A stretch of DNA of 64,000 nt from an uncultured Clostridium sp. (lineage in GTDB: Bacteria; Bacillota; Clostridia; Clostridiales; Clostridiaceae). Where the stretch lies: assembly GCF_947036855.1 (NCBI RefSeq), contig NZ_CAMQRY010000001.1, positions 1 through 64,000 on the forward strand, in the 5' to 3' direction. Under the pieces are notes generated by a model. That model worked only from the letters and a program-made list of their open reading frames with translations. It searched no databases and was not told where the DNA came from. This document shows, piece by piece, positions 7,918 to 16,273 of the stretch. Both the position numbers and the translations under genes were made by a program. Within the stretch, counting starts at the first letter, position 1, and the number at the start of each line of letters is the position of its first letter.

Positions 7918-9954
7918 ATGAATCCAATGGTTATAGTTATACTTATAGCAATATTTGCTCTTATTATAGCATTCTTTATAGCAAAAGAGGTGAGTGCTAA
8001 ACCTGATGGTAATGAGAAGATGAGAGAAATTGCTGGATGTATTTCAGAAGGTGCTATGGCATTTTTGAAAAAAGAATATCAGTATATAAGCGTTTTTGTT
8101 GCTGTTATAGCTGTCGTTATTTGTATATTTTTAAGCTTTAAAACAGCTATTAGTTTTATTCTAGGAGCAGTTTTTTCTAGTTTTGCTGGATATGCAGGAA
8201 TGAAAATTGGTGTTAAAGCTAATGTTAGAACTACTGAGGGGGCTAGAAAAGGACAAAAGGAAGCTTTATCAGTAGCATTTTCAGGTGGAGCAGTTATGGG
8301 ACTTTGTGTAGTAGGACTTGGAATACTTGGGCTTGCTATGCTTGTAGTTATTTTTGGTCTTGATAAAATTGGTGTGGATAGTATAACAGGTTTTGGACTT
8401 GGAGCATCTTCAATAGCTTTATTTGCTAGAGTTGGTGGTGGGATTTATACAAAGGCAGCAGATGTTGGAGCTGACCTTGTTGGAAAAGTTGAAGTTGGAA
8501 TTCCAGAGGATGACCCAAGAAATCCAGCTGTTATAGCAGACAATGTTGGTGATAATGTTGGTGATATTGCAGGAATGGGAGCTGATTTATTTGAGTCTTA
8601 TGTTGGTTCAATAATTGCAGCAATAACACTTGGACTTGCTGTGAGTGGAAATATTGGAATGGAAAATGCTTTGATTTTCCCAATACTTATTTCAGCCGCA
8701 GGAATTATAGCTTCAATAATAGGGATTTTTTATGTTAAAGTTTCTAAAGTTGATAATCCACAAAAAGTTTTAAATATAGGTATGTATATTGCAGTTGCTA
8801 TTATGATAGTTTTTGCAGGGGTTTTAAGTAATATGCTTTTGACTAGTATGAAACCATTTATTGCAGTTATAGTTGGAATAACAGTTGGAACTATAATTGG
8901 GAAAATTACAGAGGTATATACATCAAGTGAGTATGCTTCTGTAAAATCAATAGCTGATAAATCAGAAACAGGAGCAGCTACTAATATTATTCAAGGGCTT
9001 GCAGTAGGAATGAAATCTACTGTTTTACCTATTATTGTTATAGGTGCAGGAATAATTGTTTCATATGCAGCAATGGGAGGAATGCAAGAGCCCAATATGG
9101 GACTATATGGAATAGCTTTATCAGCTGTTGGAATGCTTGCAACATCAGGAACTATAATTTCAGTTGATGCTTATGGACCAATAGCAGATAATGCTGGAGG
9201 GATTGCTGAGATGGCAGGACTTGATGAAGATGTTAGAGATATAACAGATAAACTTGATTCAGTTGGAAATACCACAGCGGCAATTGGAAAAGGTTTTGCA
9301 ATTGGATCAGCAGCACTTACATCTTTAGCACTTTTTGCCTCATATGCACAGGCTGTTAAAATTGATACTATAAATTTATTAAACCCATTAACACTTGTGG
9401 GACTTTTAATAGGTTGTATGCTTCCATTCCTTTTTGGAGCTTTAACTATGGAGGCAGTAGGAATTGCAGCTACAGAGATGGTTGAAGAAGTTAGAAGACA
9501 GTTTAGAGAAAAGAAAGGTATTATGGATGGAACAGAGAAACCAGATTATAAAAGATGTATTGATATCTCGACAGCAGCAGCACTAAGGCAAATGATATTA
9601 CCAGGAATACTTGCAATAGTTATTCCACTTAGCGTAGGTTTATTATTTGGAGTTGAAGCTTTAGCAGGAACAATAGCAGGTGGAGTTGGTTCAGGAGTTT
9701 TAGTTGCAATATTTATGTCTAATGCAGGTGGTGCTTGGGATAATGCTAAAAAGTATATAGAATCAGGTGAGCATGGTGGAAAAGGAAGTCAGGCACATAA
9801 GGCAGCAGTGGTAGGGGATACAGTTGGAGATCCATTTAAGGACACTTCTGGGCCTTCTATGAATATTCTAATAAAACTTATGACTATCGTATCAGTAGTT
9901 TTTGCAAGTGTTATATTAGAATATGGTAATATAATTGGAAAATTATTTTTTTAA
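7918..9954 (+). CDS. hppA: Membrane-bound ion-pumping pyrophosphatase
   Basis: This integral membrane enzyme of 678 aa (about 16 TM helices) hydrolyses PPi to pump cations. Acidic PPi/Mg sites are visible in [20 protein letters not shown] (about 200-220) and in the C-terminal [15 protein letters not shown]. Ala-Ala in [10 protein letters not shown] marks the K+-dependent subfamily, since K+-independent enzymes have Lys there. The glutamate in [11 protein letters not shown] occupies the position seen in Na+-transporting members, so Na+ pumping is inferred, as is common in clostridia. It is monocistronic, with GGAGGG before the ATG and a bidirectional terminator after the stop. It would recover energy from biosynthetic PPi. 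Confidence 0.96.
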   Translation: MNPMVIVILIAIFALIIAFFIAKEVSAKPDGNEKMREIAGCISEGAMAFLKKEYQYISVFVAVIAVVICIFLSFKTAISFILGAVFSSFAGYAGMKIGVKANVRTTEGARKGQKEALSVAFSGGAVMGLCVVGLGILGLAMLVVIFGLDKIGVDSITGFGLGASSIALFARVGGGIYTKAADVGADLVGKVEVGIPEDDPRNPAVIADNVGDNVGDIAGMGADLFESYVGSIIAAITLGLAVSGNIGMENALIFPILISAAGIIASIIGIFYVKVSKVDNPQKVLNIGMYIAVAIMIVFAGVLSNMLLTSMKPFIAVIVGITVGTIIGKITEVYTSSEYASVKSIADKSETGAATNIIQGLAVGMKSTVLPIIVIGAGIIVSYAAMGGMQEPNMGLYGIALSAVGMLATSGTIISVDAYGPIADNAGGIAEMAGLDEDVRDITDKLDSVGNTTAAIGKGFAIGSAALTSLALFASYAQAVKIDTINLLNPLTLVGLLIGCMLPFLFGALTMEAVGIAATEMVEEVRRQFREKKGIMDGTEKPDYKRCIDISTAAALRQMILPGILAIVIPLSVGLLFGVEALAGTIAGGVGSGVLVAIFMSNAGGAWDNAKKYIESGEHGGKGSQAHKAAVVGDTVGDPFKDTSGPSMNILIKLMTIVSVVFASVILEYGNIIGKLFF

Positions 9955-9970
9955 GTAAATATATAAATAA

Positions 9971-10008
9971 AAATCAGGCATCTAATTTAAGATGTCTGAT
10001 TTTTTTGT
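9971..10008. terminator. Bidirectional terminator between hppA and the sensor kinase
   Basis: A 13-bp stem (AAATCAGGCATCT with AGATGTCTGATTT, one G-U pair) with a 6-base loop is flanked by A and T runs. It overlaps the stop codon of the convergent kinase gene. Confidence 0.88.
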
Positions 10009-11493
10009 TGTGCTAAGTGAGAAGTAGAATAAAACTCCATTCTCTGTATTTCTAGAACCAAAATCACTATGATGAAGTTCTAGAATGTTTTTAGAAATAG
10101 AAAGCCCAAGACCTGTACTTCCACTATCTCTGTTTCTAGAATTATCAGCTCTAAAGAACTGTGTCCAAATTTTGCTATGAGTATCTTCAGTTAAGGTAAC
10201 ATCTGTATTTTCTATATAAAATATAACTTTAGTGGATTCTCTTATAAGCCTTATGTTTATACTTGCATTAGTAGGACTATATTTTATAGCATTGGTTACA
10301 AAGTTAGTTATAACTTGCTCAATTTTAAATGAGTCGCCAAGGGTATAAAAACTATCATCCTTATCAATATTAAGTGTTAATTTAAGCTTATTTCCAGAAA
10401 AATTATTTTTATGCTTAGCTATTATTGATAGAACAACTTCTTTTAAAGAGAAATCTGATATTAATAAATCTGTTTTACCTGATTCAAGTTTTGTAAGGTT
10501 CAACATATCAAGTACAAGTTTATTCATTTTAGAAGCCTCATCAATAATTACATCAAGATATATATCACGAGATTCATCATCAGCAATACCATCTTTTAGT
10601 CCTTCAGCATATCCAGAAATTATTCCGATAGGAGTTTTAAGCTCATGAGATACTCCAGCTATAAAATCTTTTCTAAATTTATCAACTTCTCTTTCTTTTG
10701 CAATTTCTTGCTCTAAGTGATTGTTTTTGATTTTTAAATCTTCAAGAGCATCTGAGAGTGTAGTTGATAGAATATTTAAAGAAGTAGCAAGGCTACCAAT
10801 TTCATCATTTCTTTTGACTACGCATTTTTCAGAAAAATCCATGCTACTCATTTTTTTAGCAGTTTCATTTAATTTAAGTAGTGGTTTAGAAATTAAGTTA
10901 GAAAATATATATGCTAGTATAAGGCATATAAATATAAGTACAAAAAATATTGCTTTATAAAAATCATTCATTATTACACTAGCTTCTTGTATTGGTCTAA
11001 GTGGTGATATGGCTATAAGCACAGAATCATTTTGGTGATAGAGTGAAAATGGAGCCATAGATACAATATGTTTTTCATTTGTATCACTTGATAAAAGAGT
11101 GGTAATTATTTTATTTGATTCAATTAATTGGTTTGTATATCTTTTATCATAGTATAGTTTATTAAATATGCTATTTAACGTTGATTCAAGGCTAGGATTA
11201 GCATTTTCACCAACTATATACCGAAGCTTACCATCAGTTGAGTAAATGGCTATTTTAGCTGTATTTTCAATATCAAAAAGAGCCATAGCAGCATCTAGTT
11301 CTTTTGGATTAGTAGCTGCTTTGAATTGGTACGTAGTTCTAAATTTTAAAACAGAGTTTTGCAAATCATCACTTTTTTTGTCTGTATAGTACATTTGAAA
11401 GAAAAAACTTTGAAATATCATAAATCCAATTACAAGTGATGATATTAATGCAAAGATTATAAGTATTAATTTTTTTGAAATACTATTTTTCAT
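9982..11493 (-). CDS. Sensor histidine kinase, two-component system
   Basis: This 503-aa membrane kinase is ordered as follows: TM1 (about 10-35), an extracytoplasmic sensor of about 140 aa, TM2 (about 178-202), HAMP (to about 255), HisKA with the phosphorylated His in SHELKTP (about 283), and a HATPase domain (N, G1 and G2 boxes, including GSTGLGLSISKN). It is encoded directly after its response regulator, with an 11-base overlap (ATGAAAAATAG). The GTG 24 bases upstream lies against the AGAGGA sequence and is less likely as the start. The stimulus is not predictable. The architecture resembles WalK/VanS/PhoR-type kinases and orthology is not claimed. Confidence 0.93.
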   Translation of the reverse strand: MKNSISKKLILIIFALISSLVIGFMIFQSFFFQMYYTDKKSDDLQNSVLKFRTTYQFKAATNPKELDAAMALFDIENTAKIAIYSTDGKLRYIVGENANPSLESTLNSIFNKLYYDKRYTNQLIESNKIITTLLSSDTNEKHIVSMAPFSLYHQNDSVLIAISPLRPIQEASVIMNDFYKAIFFVLIFICLILAYIFSNLISKPLLKLNETAKKMSSMDFSEKCVVKRNDEIGSLATSLNILSTTLSDALEDLKIKNNHLEQEIAKEREVDKFRKDFIAGVSHELKTPIGIISGYAEGLKDGIADDESRDIYLDVIIDEASKMNKLVLDMLNLTKLESGKTDLLISDFSLKEVVLSIIAKHKNNFSGNKLKLTLNIDKDDSFYTLGDSFKIEQVITNFVTNAIKYSPTNASINIRLIRESTKVIFYIENTDVTLTEDTHSKIWTQFFRADNSRNRDSGSTGLGLSISKNILELHHSDFGSRNTENGVLFYFSLSTTKKSDILN

Positions 11494-12166
11494 CTTTAAC
11501 TTCAAATTTATATCCACTTCCTCTTACTGTTGTAATATATGAAGATTTATGTAAAAGTTTTTCTCTAAGTCTTTTTATGTTTGTATCTACTGTTCGGATA
11601 TCTCCAAAATAATCATATCCCCAAACATTGTCTAAAATTTTATCCCTTGATAATGCAATTCCTTTATTAGATGTTAAATAAAGGAGTAAATCGTATTCTT
11701 TTGGTGATAATGCAAGTATATTCTCATCAAGAGCTACTTCATGAGAAAGTTTATTTATTTTTAAGCCGTCAAAATCAGATAGGTTTTTATTTATATTTAT
11801 ATTTTCAGTTCTTTTAAGTAAAGCGTTTACTTTTGCTACAAGTACTTTTGGACTAAATGGTTTAGTAACATAATCATCAGCACCGAGTTCGTAGCCATGT
11901 AGTTTATCTTCTTCTTCTTCTCTTGCTGTAAGTAACACTATAGGTATATTTGAAACTGATCTTATAGTCTTACATACATCAAAACCATTAATTTTAGGCA
12001 TCATTATATCAAGTATGACAATGTCTATATTATTTTCAGAAAAATTTCTAAGAGCTTCCTCTCCATCACTAGCTTCAAGGATATTAAATCCACCCTTTCT
12101 AAAGTAGTCACGCAGGAGAATTCTTATTCTAAGTTCATCCTCAACTATTAGTATATTTTTATTCAT
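11483..12166 (-). CDS. OmpR/PhoB-family response regulator
   Basis: The 227-aa regulator has a receiver domain with the acidic pair in VEDE, the phospho-acceptor Asp53 in VILDIMMP, Thr in LLTAREEEED and the conserved Lys in YVTKPF. The C-terminal winged helix (about 130-225) carries LSPKEYDLLLYL and the recognition part VDTNIKRLREKL, ending in TVRGSGYKFE. It pairs with the overlapping kinase gene downstream. The start is the ATG 7-8 bases after GGGGTGA; a GTG twelve bases earlier lies inside the ribosome binding site. It is divergent from the M16 peptidase gene, and the target genes are unknown. Confidence 0.94.
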   Translation of the reverse strand: MNKNILIVEDELRIRILLRDYFRKGGFNILEASDGEEALRNFSENNIDIVILDIMMPKINGFDVCKTIRSVSNIPIVLLTAREEEEDKLHGYELGADDYVTKPFSPKVLVAKVNALLKRTENININKNLSDFDGLKINKLSHEVALDENILALSPKEYDLLLYLTSNKGIALSRDKILDNVWGYDYFGDIRTVDTNIKRLREKLLHKSSYITTVRGSGYKFEVKDEK

Positions 12167-12277
12167 TTTAAAAATCACCCCAAATTTATATTGCGTTAAT
12201 CATAATTATTATTATACAATGAAAATTAGAATATAGTAAGAAATATAGTAAATAGAGAAGATAAAATGGAGATTTTT

Positions 12278-13522
12278 ATGGATAAATGGAATTTTGATAA
12301 TAAAGTTAAAACATTAAACAATGGTTTGAAAATTATAACAGTTAAGAAAAATACGAATATAGCAGCAGTAAATGTTGGAATTAATATAGGTTCACTTTAT
12401 GAAAAAGAAAGTGAAAAAGGAATTTCTCATTTCTTAGAACATATGATGTTTAAAGGAACTGTAAAGAGAGATAATGAAGTTCTTAATACGGACTTAGAAT
12501 TTTTAGGTGGGGACTATAATGCATATACAGATAATTTAACAACTGTGTATAGTGCAAGTTCTTTAGAAGATGAGATTGGAAATGCTACAAATATTATTGC
12601 AGATATGGTTATGAACTCAGTTTTTGATAAAAAGGAAATTAAAAGAGAAAAAGGTGTAGTACTTGCAGAGATTAGAGGTAGTAAAGATAGTGTTGAGGAT
12701 TTAAGCTTTAGAAGACTTAATGAACTTGCATTTAAAACATCAGCACTAAGATATGATGTTCTAGGTACTGAGAAAAGTGTTGCAAGTTTTAAAAGAGAAC
12801 AACTTTTGAGTTATTATAAAAATTATTATACACCAGATAATACAACAGTAGTTTTAGTTAGTTCAATGGAACATGATAAAGCTATGGGGATGATAGAAGA
12901 TATATTTAAAGAATGGAAAGGTGTATGTGCAAGTAAGATTAGTATAGAAGATGAAAAAAATGTTGAGGGTGTATTTATAACTTATAAAAAACAAATAGAG
13001 CAAAATACAATTTCATATTTATATTCACTTAATAATGTTGAAGAAAGAGATGAAATGGCATTAAAAATACTTAATCATAAACTTGGAGAGAGTTCAAACT
13101 CAATATTATTTAGAGAACTTAGAGAAAATAGAGGACTTGCCTATGATGTGTATACAGGAATTGATTTAAGTAAACATATAAAGCTTATGAATATTTTCAT
13201 AGCAGTTGGTGAAGAATCAGTAGATGAAAGTAAGGAAGCTATTGATGAGATTATAGAAGACGTGAAAAATGAAGTTATTAAAATTGATGATAAAACTTTA
13301 AATCTTATGAAAAAGATTCATAAAACAGCAGTATTATCAACACTTGAGGACTCATTAGAACTTTGTTCTTATGTTATCAGTCAAAGTCTTGAAGGACTAA
13401 AGCTTGATGAGTTTACAGAGGATATGCAAAAGCTTAATAGTCTAAAAAGAGATGATATAACTAGAGTCGCAAATAAATATTTAGTAGCTCCAACTGTTCA
13501 TATTTTAAAATCAGAGGAATAA
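12278..13522 (+). CDS. M16 family zinc metallopeptidase
   Basis: This 414-aa insulinase-type peptidase has the inverted zinc motif HFLEH (about 51-55) followed by MMFKGT and the downstream glutamate in VLAEIRGSKD. The C-terminal half carries the typical FRELRENRGLAYDVYT block. It belongs to the processing peptidase-like/YmxG group by length, is predicted to be cytoplasmic, and its substrate is unknown. An ATG four codons upstream (12266) is also in frame; I prefer 12278 because GGAG stands six bases before it. It forms a tight operon with recX, four bases apart. Confidence 0.92.
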   Translation: MDKWNFDNKVKTLNNGLKIITVKKNTNIAAVNVGINIGSLYEKESEKGISHFLEHMMFKGTVKRDNEVLNTDLEFLGGDYNAYTDNLTTVYSASSLEDEIGNATNIIADMVMNSVFDKKEIKREKGVVLAEIRGSKDSVEDLSFRRLNELAFKTSALRYDVLGTEKSVASFKREQLLSYYKNYYTPDNTTVVLVSSMEHDKAMGMIEDIFKEWKGVCASKISIEDEKNVEGVFITYKKQIEQNTISYLYSLNNVEERDEMALKILNHKLGESSNSILFRELRENRGLAYDVYTGIDLSKHIKLMNIFIAVGEESVDESKEAIDEIIEDVKNEVIKIDDKTLNLMKKIHKTAVLSTLEDSLELCSYVISQSLEGLKLDEFTEDMQKLNSLKRDDITRVANKYLVAPTVHILKSEE

Positions 13523-13525
13523 GAC

Positions 13526-14182
13526 ATGAATAAAATAACAAGTATAGAAATTCAAAAAAGAAATCAAGAAAGAGTAAATGTATATGTAGATGGAGAATTT
13601 ACATTTGCATGTAACTCTGAATTTGTTTATAAAGAAAATTTAAAGCAGGGGGAAGGAATTGACCTTGCTAAAATAAAAAAAATATTAATAGCTGATGAAG
13701 TGAAAAAATGCAAAGCGACAGCAATTAGAATTATAGAGAGAAGTCAAAAATCAGAAAATGAAGTTTATAAAAAACTATTAGAAAAGGGGTATGAAGAAGA
13801 GGCATGTGCTAGTGCAATTGCCTTTTTAAAAGAATACTCATATATTGATGATAGTAAATATGTTGGAATGTATATTAGAGATAGAGTAAAATCACAGGGA
13901 CAAAATAAAATAAAGTATGATCTTATAAGAAAAGGGATAAGTGTTGATATTATAAAACTAGGCTTTGAAGAGAATATTGATGAAGATGCAGAATTTATAG
14001 CAGCACTTAACCTAGCAAAAAAAAGGTATGATATTTTAGCAAAAAGAGAAACTGATAAATATAAATTATCGCAAAAGCTTTATAGATTTTTAGTTACTAA
14101 AGGTTATGCTTTTGATTTAGTTTCAAAGATTGTAAAAAAAGTAACAAATGATGGTTTTGAGGAGGAGTATTATGAAGGCTAG
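13526..14182 (+). CDS. recX: RecX regulatory protein
   Basis: RecX modulates RecA filament growth in homologous recombination and the SOS response. The 218-aa protein has the helical three-helix repeats of the family, including the segment KSENEVYKKLLEKGYEEE (about 75-92) and YIDDSKYVGMYIRDRV (about 107-122). It starts four bases after the M16 gene, and the next gene overlaps its end by 11 bases, so the three are likely cotranscribed. recA is not in the window. Confidence 0.92.
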   Translation: MNKITSIEIQKRNQERVNVYVDGEFTFACNSEFVYKENLKQGEGIDLAKIKKILIADEVKKCKATAIRIIERSQKSENEVYKKLLEKGYEEEACASAIAFLKEYSYIDDSKYVGMYIRDRVKSQGQNKIKYDLIRKGISVDIIKLGFEENIDEDAEFIAALNLAKKRYDILAKRETDKYKLSQKLYRFLVTKGYAFDLVSKIVKKVTNDGFEEEYYEG

Positions 14183-15314
14183 TTATCTAGACATATTACT
14201 TATAGCGATATTTTTTATAACGATTATCGCAGCTAGTTTTAAAAAGTTTGATAAAAAAGAACTTTTATCTGATTTTTTATTTGGGGTGAGAGTTATATTT
14301 GCATATATAGGAGCATTTATAACTTATTATATAATCCAAACTAATTCACTTGCAGATAAAGGGATAGCAAGACTTGTATCATATGTTGATACATATATTA
14401 TTTCACCATCTTTTACAGCATATATTCTTACAGTTGCAATATATGCTATTTCAATAATTATAATATATATAATTTTAAATATATTTTTAGGAATGTTTAG
14501 AAGAGTATATCTTATAAATAAAGTGAATAAGATTGAGAGTAAAAAAATTATAAAACGAAGAAAAAAATCAAGTTTTGATGGGATGATTTTTAATATTCCA
14601 ACGGCTATATCATACTGCCTTATAGTAGCTAGTATATTTGTTCTTTTATCAGTAAAAGGAATATTACCGATAAAAGGAGAGTCAGCATTTGTATCTCATG
14701 CATTAGAAGGATTTGAAAGTGTAAAAGTTAACAATAGTAATAACCCTTTTAATGATTTTGAGTTCACTAAAGGTGATGACCTTATATCAGCAAATTCTAA
14801 AACAGGAACGCATGAGGATGAAGAAAATGTCATTGTTTATTATAATGGTGTAACATTAGACCAAGCGATTACTAGTAATTCAGCTATTGATGCTAAAGCT
14901 AAAGAGCTTGTTAGTGGAGATACTGATGCTATAGAGAAATCTAGAGCATTATATAACTGGGTAGGAAGTAATATAACTTATGATGATGCTAAAGCAGAAG
15001 AAATAACAGTAGATAAAGGAAAAGGTGTTAAATCAGGTGCAATTGAAGCATTTGATACTCGTACAGGAGTTTGTTTTGACTATGCTAGTTTGTATACAGC
15101 AATGGCAAGAGAAGTAGGATTAAAAGTAAGGATGGTTTCTGGTGAAGGATATACAGGAACATCATGGGGACCACATGCTTGGAATGAAGTTTATATACCA
15201 AGTGAGAAAAAGTGGATTCCAGTAGACACAACTTTTGCAAGTTCAGGAGATTATTTTGCAACAACAGATTTTTATGACACACATAGAGATAGTAAAATAA
15301 TTGGGCAATGGTAA
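14172..15314 (+). CDS. Membrane protein: CvpA-like N-terminal part fused to a transglutaminase-like domain
   Basis: This 380-aa protein has four hydrophobic helices in the first 175 residues, with an arrangement like CvpA/colicin V production proteins (starts SYLDILLIAI). A linker follows, then a transglutaminase/protease-like domain with the full papain-type triad: Cys301 in TGVCFDYASL, His335 in GPHAWNEV and Asp352 in WIPVDTTF. By topology the catalytic domain would be extracytoplasmic, attached to the last helix, and could process a cell surface substrate; this is inference. The start ATG follows GAGGAGG and overlaps recX by 11 bases. CvpA similarity is by topology only. Confidence 0.85.
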   Translation: MKASYLDILLIAIFFITIIAASFKKFDKKELLSDFLFGVRVIFAYIGAFITYYIIQTNSLADKGIARLVSYVDTYIISPSFTAYILTVAIYAISIIIIYIILNIFLGMFRRVYLINKVNKIESKKIIKRRKKSSFDGMIFNIPTAISYCLIVASIFVLLSVKGILPIKGESAFVSHALEGFESVKVNNSNNPFNDFEFTKGDDLISANSKTGTHEDEENVIVYYNGVTLDQAITSNSAIDAKAKELVSGDTDAIEKSRALYNWVGSNITYDDAKAEEITVDKGKGVKSGAIEAFDTRTGVCFDYASLYTAMAREVGLKVRMVSGEGYTGTSWGPHAWNEVYIPSEKKWIPVDTTFASSGDYFATTDFYDTHRDSKIIGQW

Positions 15315-15318
15315 AATA

Positions 15319-15362
15319 GTAAAACCTATCTTTTAGATTTCTCTAAAAGATAGGTTTTTTCT
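15319..15362. terminator. Bidirectional terminator
   Basis: A 17-bp stem (AAAACCTATCTTTTAGA with its complement) and a short loop are followed by T on the plus strand and preceded by A. It separates the transglutaminase gene from the convergent TPR gene. Confidence 0.9.
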
Positions 15363-15720
15363 ATATTTTTGCATCATATAATTTTTTGCTAATAAGCCTT
15401 ATGGCTTTTTCACATTCTCTATCTGTATTATCAAGAGCCCAAGCAAGGTTAAATAATCTTAATGCTTTTTGATTATCTTGTTTCATTGAGTAACAATATG
15501 CAAGATTAAAAAAATACTTTGATTCCTTACAGTATTTTAAAGCTGAAGAAATCATCTCTATGGCTTTATCAAATTCTTTTAACTTTATATAACAAACACC
15601 AGCATTATAATATGAGTGTGATTCATACTGACTGCTATCAATAGCTTTTGTATAATAATCTAATGCAATGGCATAATCTTGATTATTATAAAATTCATTA
15701 GCCTTTGAAAAATAATTCAT
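15361..15720 (-). CDS. Tetratricopeptide repeat protein, 119 aa
   Basis: This small cytoplasmic protein is made almost wholly of about three TPR units (NEFYNNQDYAIALDYYTKAI, then AGVCYIKLKEFDKAIEMISS, then LAYCYSMKQDNQKALRLFNL). Such repeats form a helical scaffold for protein-protein contacts. Its partner is unknown. The ATG has an excellent AGGAGG site. It is divergent from the T-box-controlled valS gene. Confidence 0.88.
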   Translation of the reverse strand: MNYFSKANEFYNNQDYAIALDYYTKAIDSSQYESHSYYNAGVCYIKLKEFDKAIEMISSALKYCKESKYFFNLAYCYSMKQDNQKALRLFNLAWALDNTDRECEKAIRLISKKLYDAKI

Positions 15721-15845
15721 ATTAAACCTCCTAAGAATAATTCATATGTTATATTATTGACGAGTTTTTTTTAGAATATACGTCTTTATATAAATAATAT
15801 GTCAAGTGTAGAAATTTATTCTATATTTATTTTTTCTTAAAATTG

Positions 15846-15875
15846 TTGACAGTATACAGGCGTGAATAGTATTAT
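15846..15875 (+). promoter_or_regulatory. Sigma-A-type promoter of the valS leader
   Basis: TTGACA (15846-15851) and TATTAT (15870-15875) are separated by 18 bases, just upstream of the T-box leader. Confidence 0.75.
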
Positions 15876-15883
15876 ATTAAATA

Positions 15884-16126
15884 TAATTGAATATTTACAA
15901 ACTTTGATAAAGAGGAGTAAAGATAGGAAAAATATTTTAGAGAGAAAATCCATTGGCTGTAAGATTTTTATATTTGATATCTTGAAGGTAGCTTTTGAGT
16001 TTCTTTGGTGAAATTAAGTAACTAAAGACGGCAATTCTGTCGTTATTATAGAGAGCCCTTATATCTATGAGGGAAAAAAGGTGGTACCGCGAACTTTCGT
16101 CCTTTTGAGGATGAGGGTATTTTTTT
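15884..16126 (+). promoter_or_regulatory. T-box riboswitch (tRNA-Val) controlling valS
   Basis: The leader contains the conserved T-box core GGTGGTACCGCG (16081-16091 region). This is followed by a terminator hairpin (CTTTCGTCC with GGATGAGGG, 16094-16117) and a T run ending at 16126. Upstream lies a long Stem I region with the specifier loop reading GAAGGTAGC, where GTA is a valine codon. Uncharged tRNA-Val would pair with the specifier and the T-box bulge, stabilise the antiterminator and allow valS expression. The 147 bases from here to valS are AT-rich and show only the ribosome binding site. Confidence 0.95.
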
Positions 16127-16273
16127 ATACTTTTTTAGGGGGAAATTACTATTTAAACTATATTATTTTATGATAGTAGAGTGTAAAATAATAATTTGAA
16201 ATCTAAAAATAGAGCTTGTAAATAATTAGATGAAATAATAAGCAGTAGCTTAAAATAAAGAGGAGGATTTTTT

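Noticed and set aside
9971..10008. Separate small RNA between hppA and the kinase gene
   Set aside because: It is simply the shared bidirectional terminator, with no promoter nearby.
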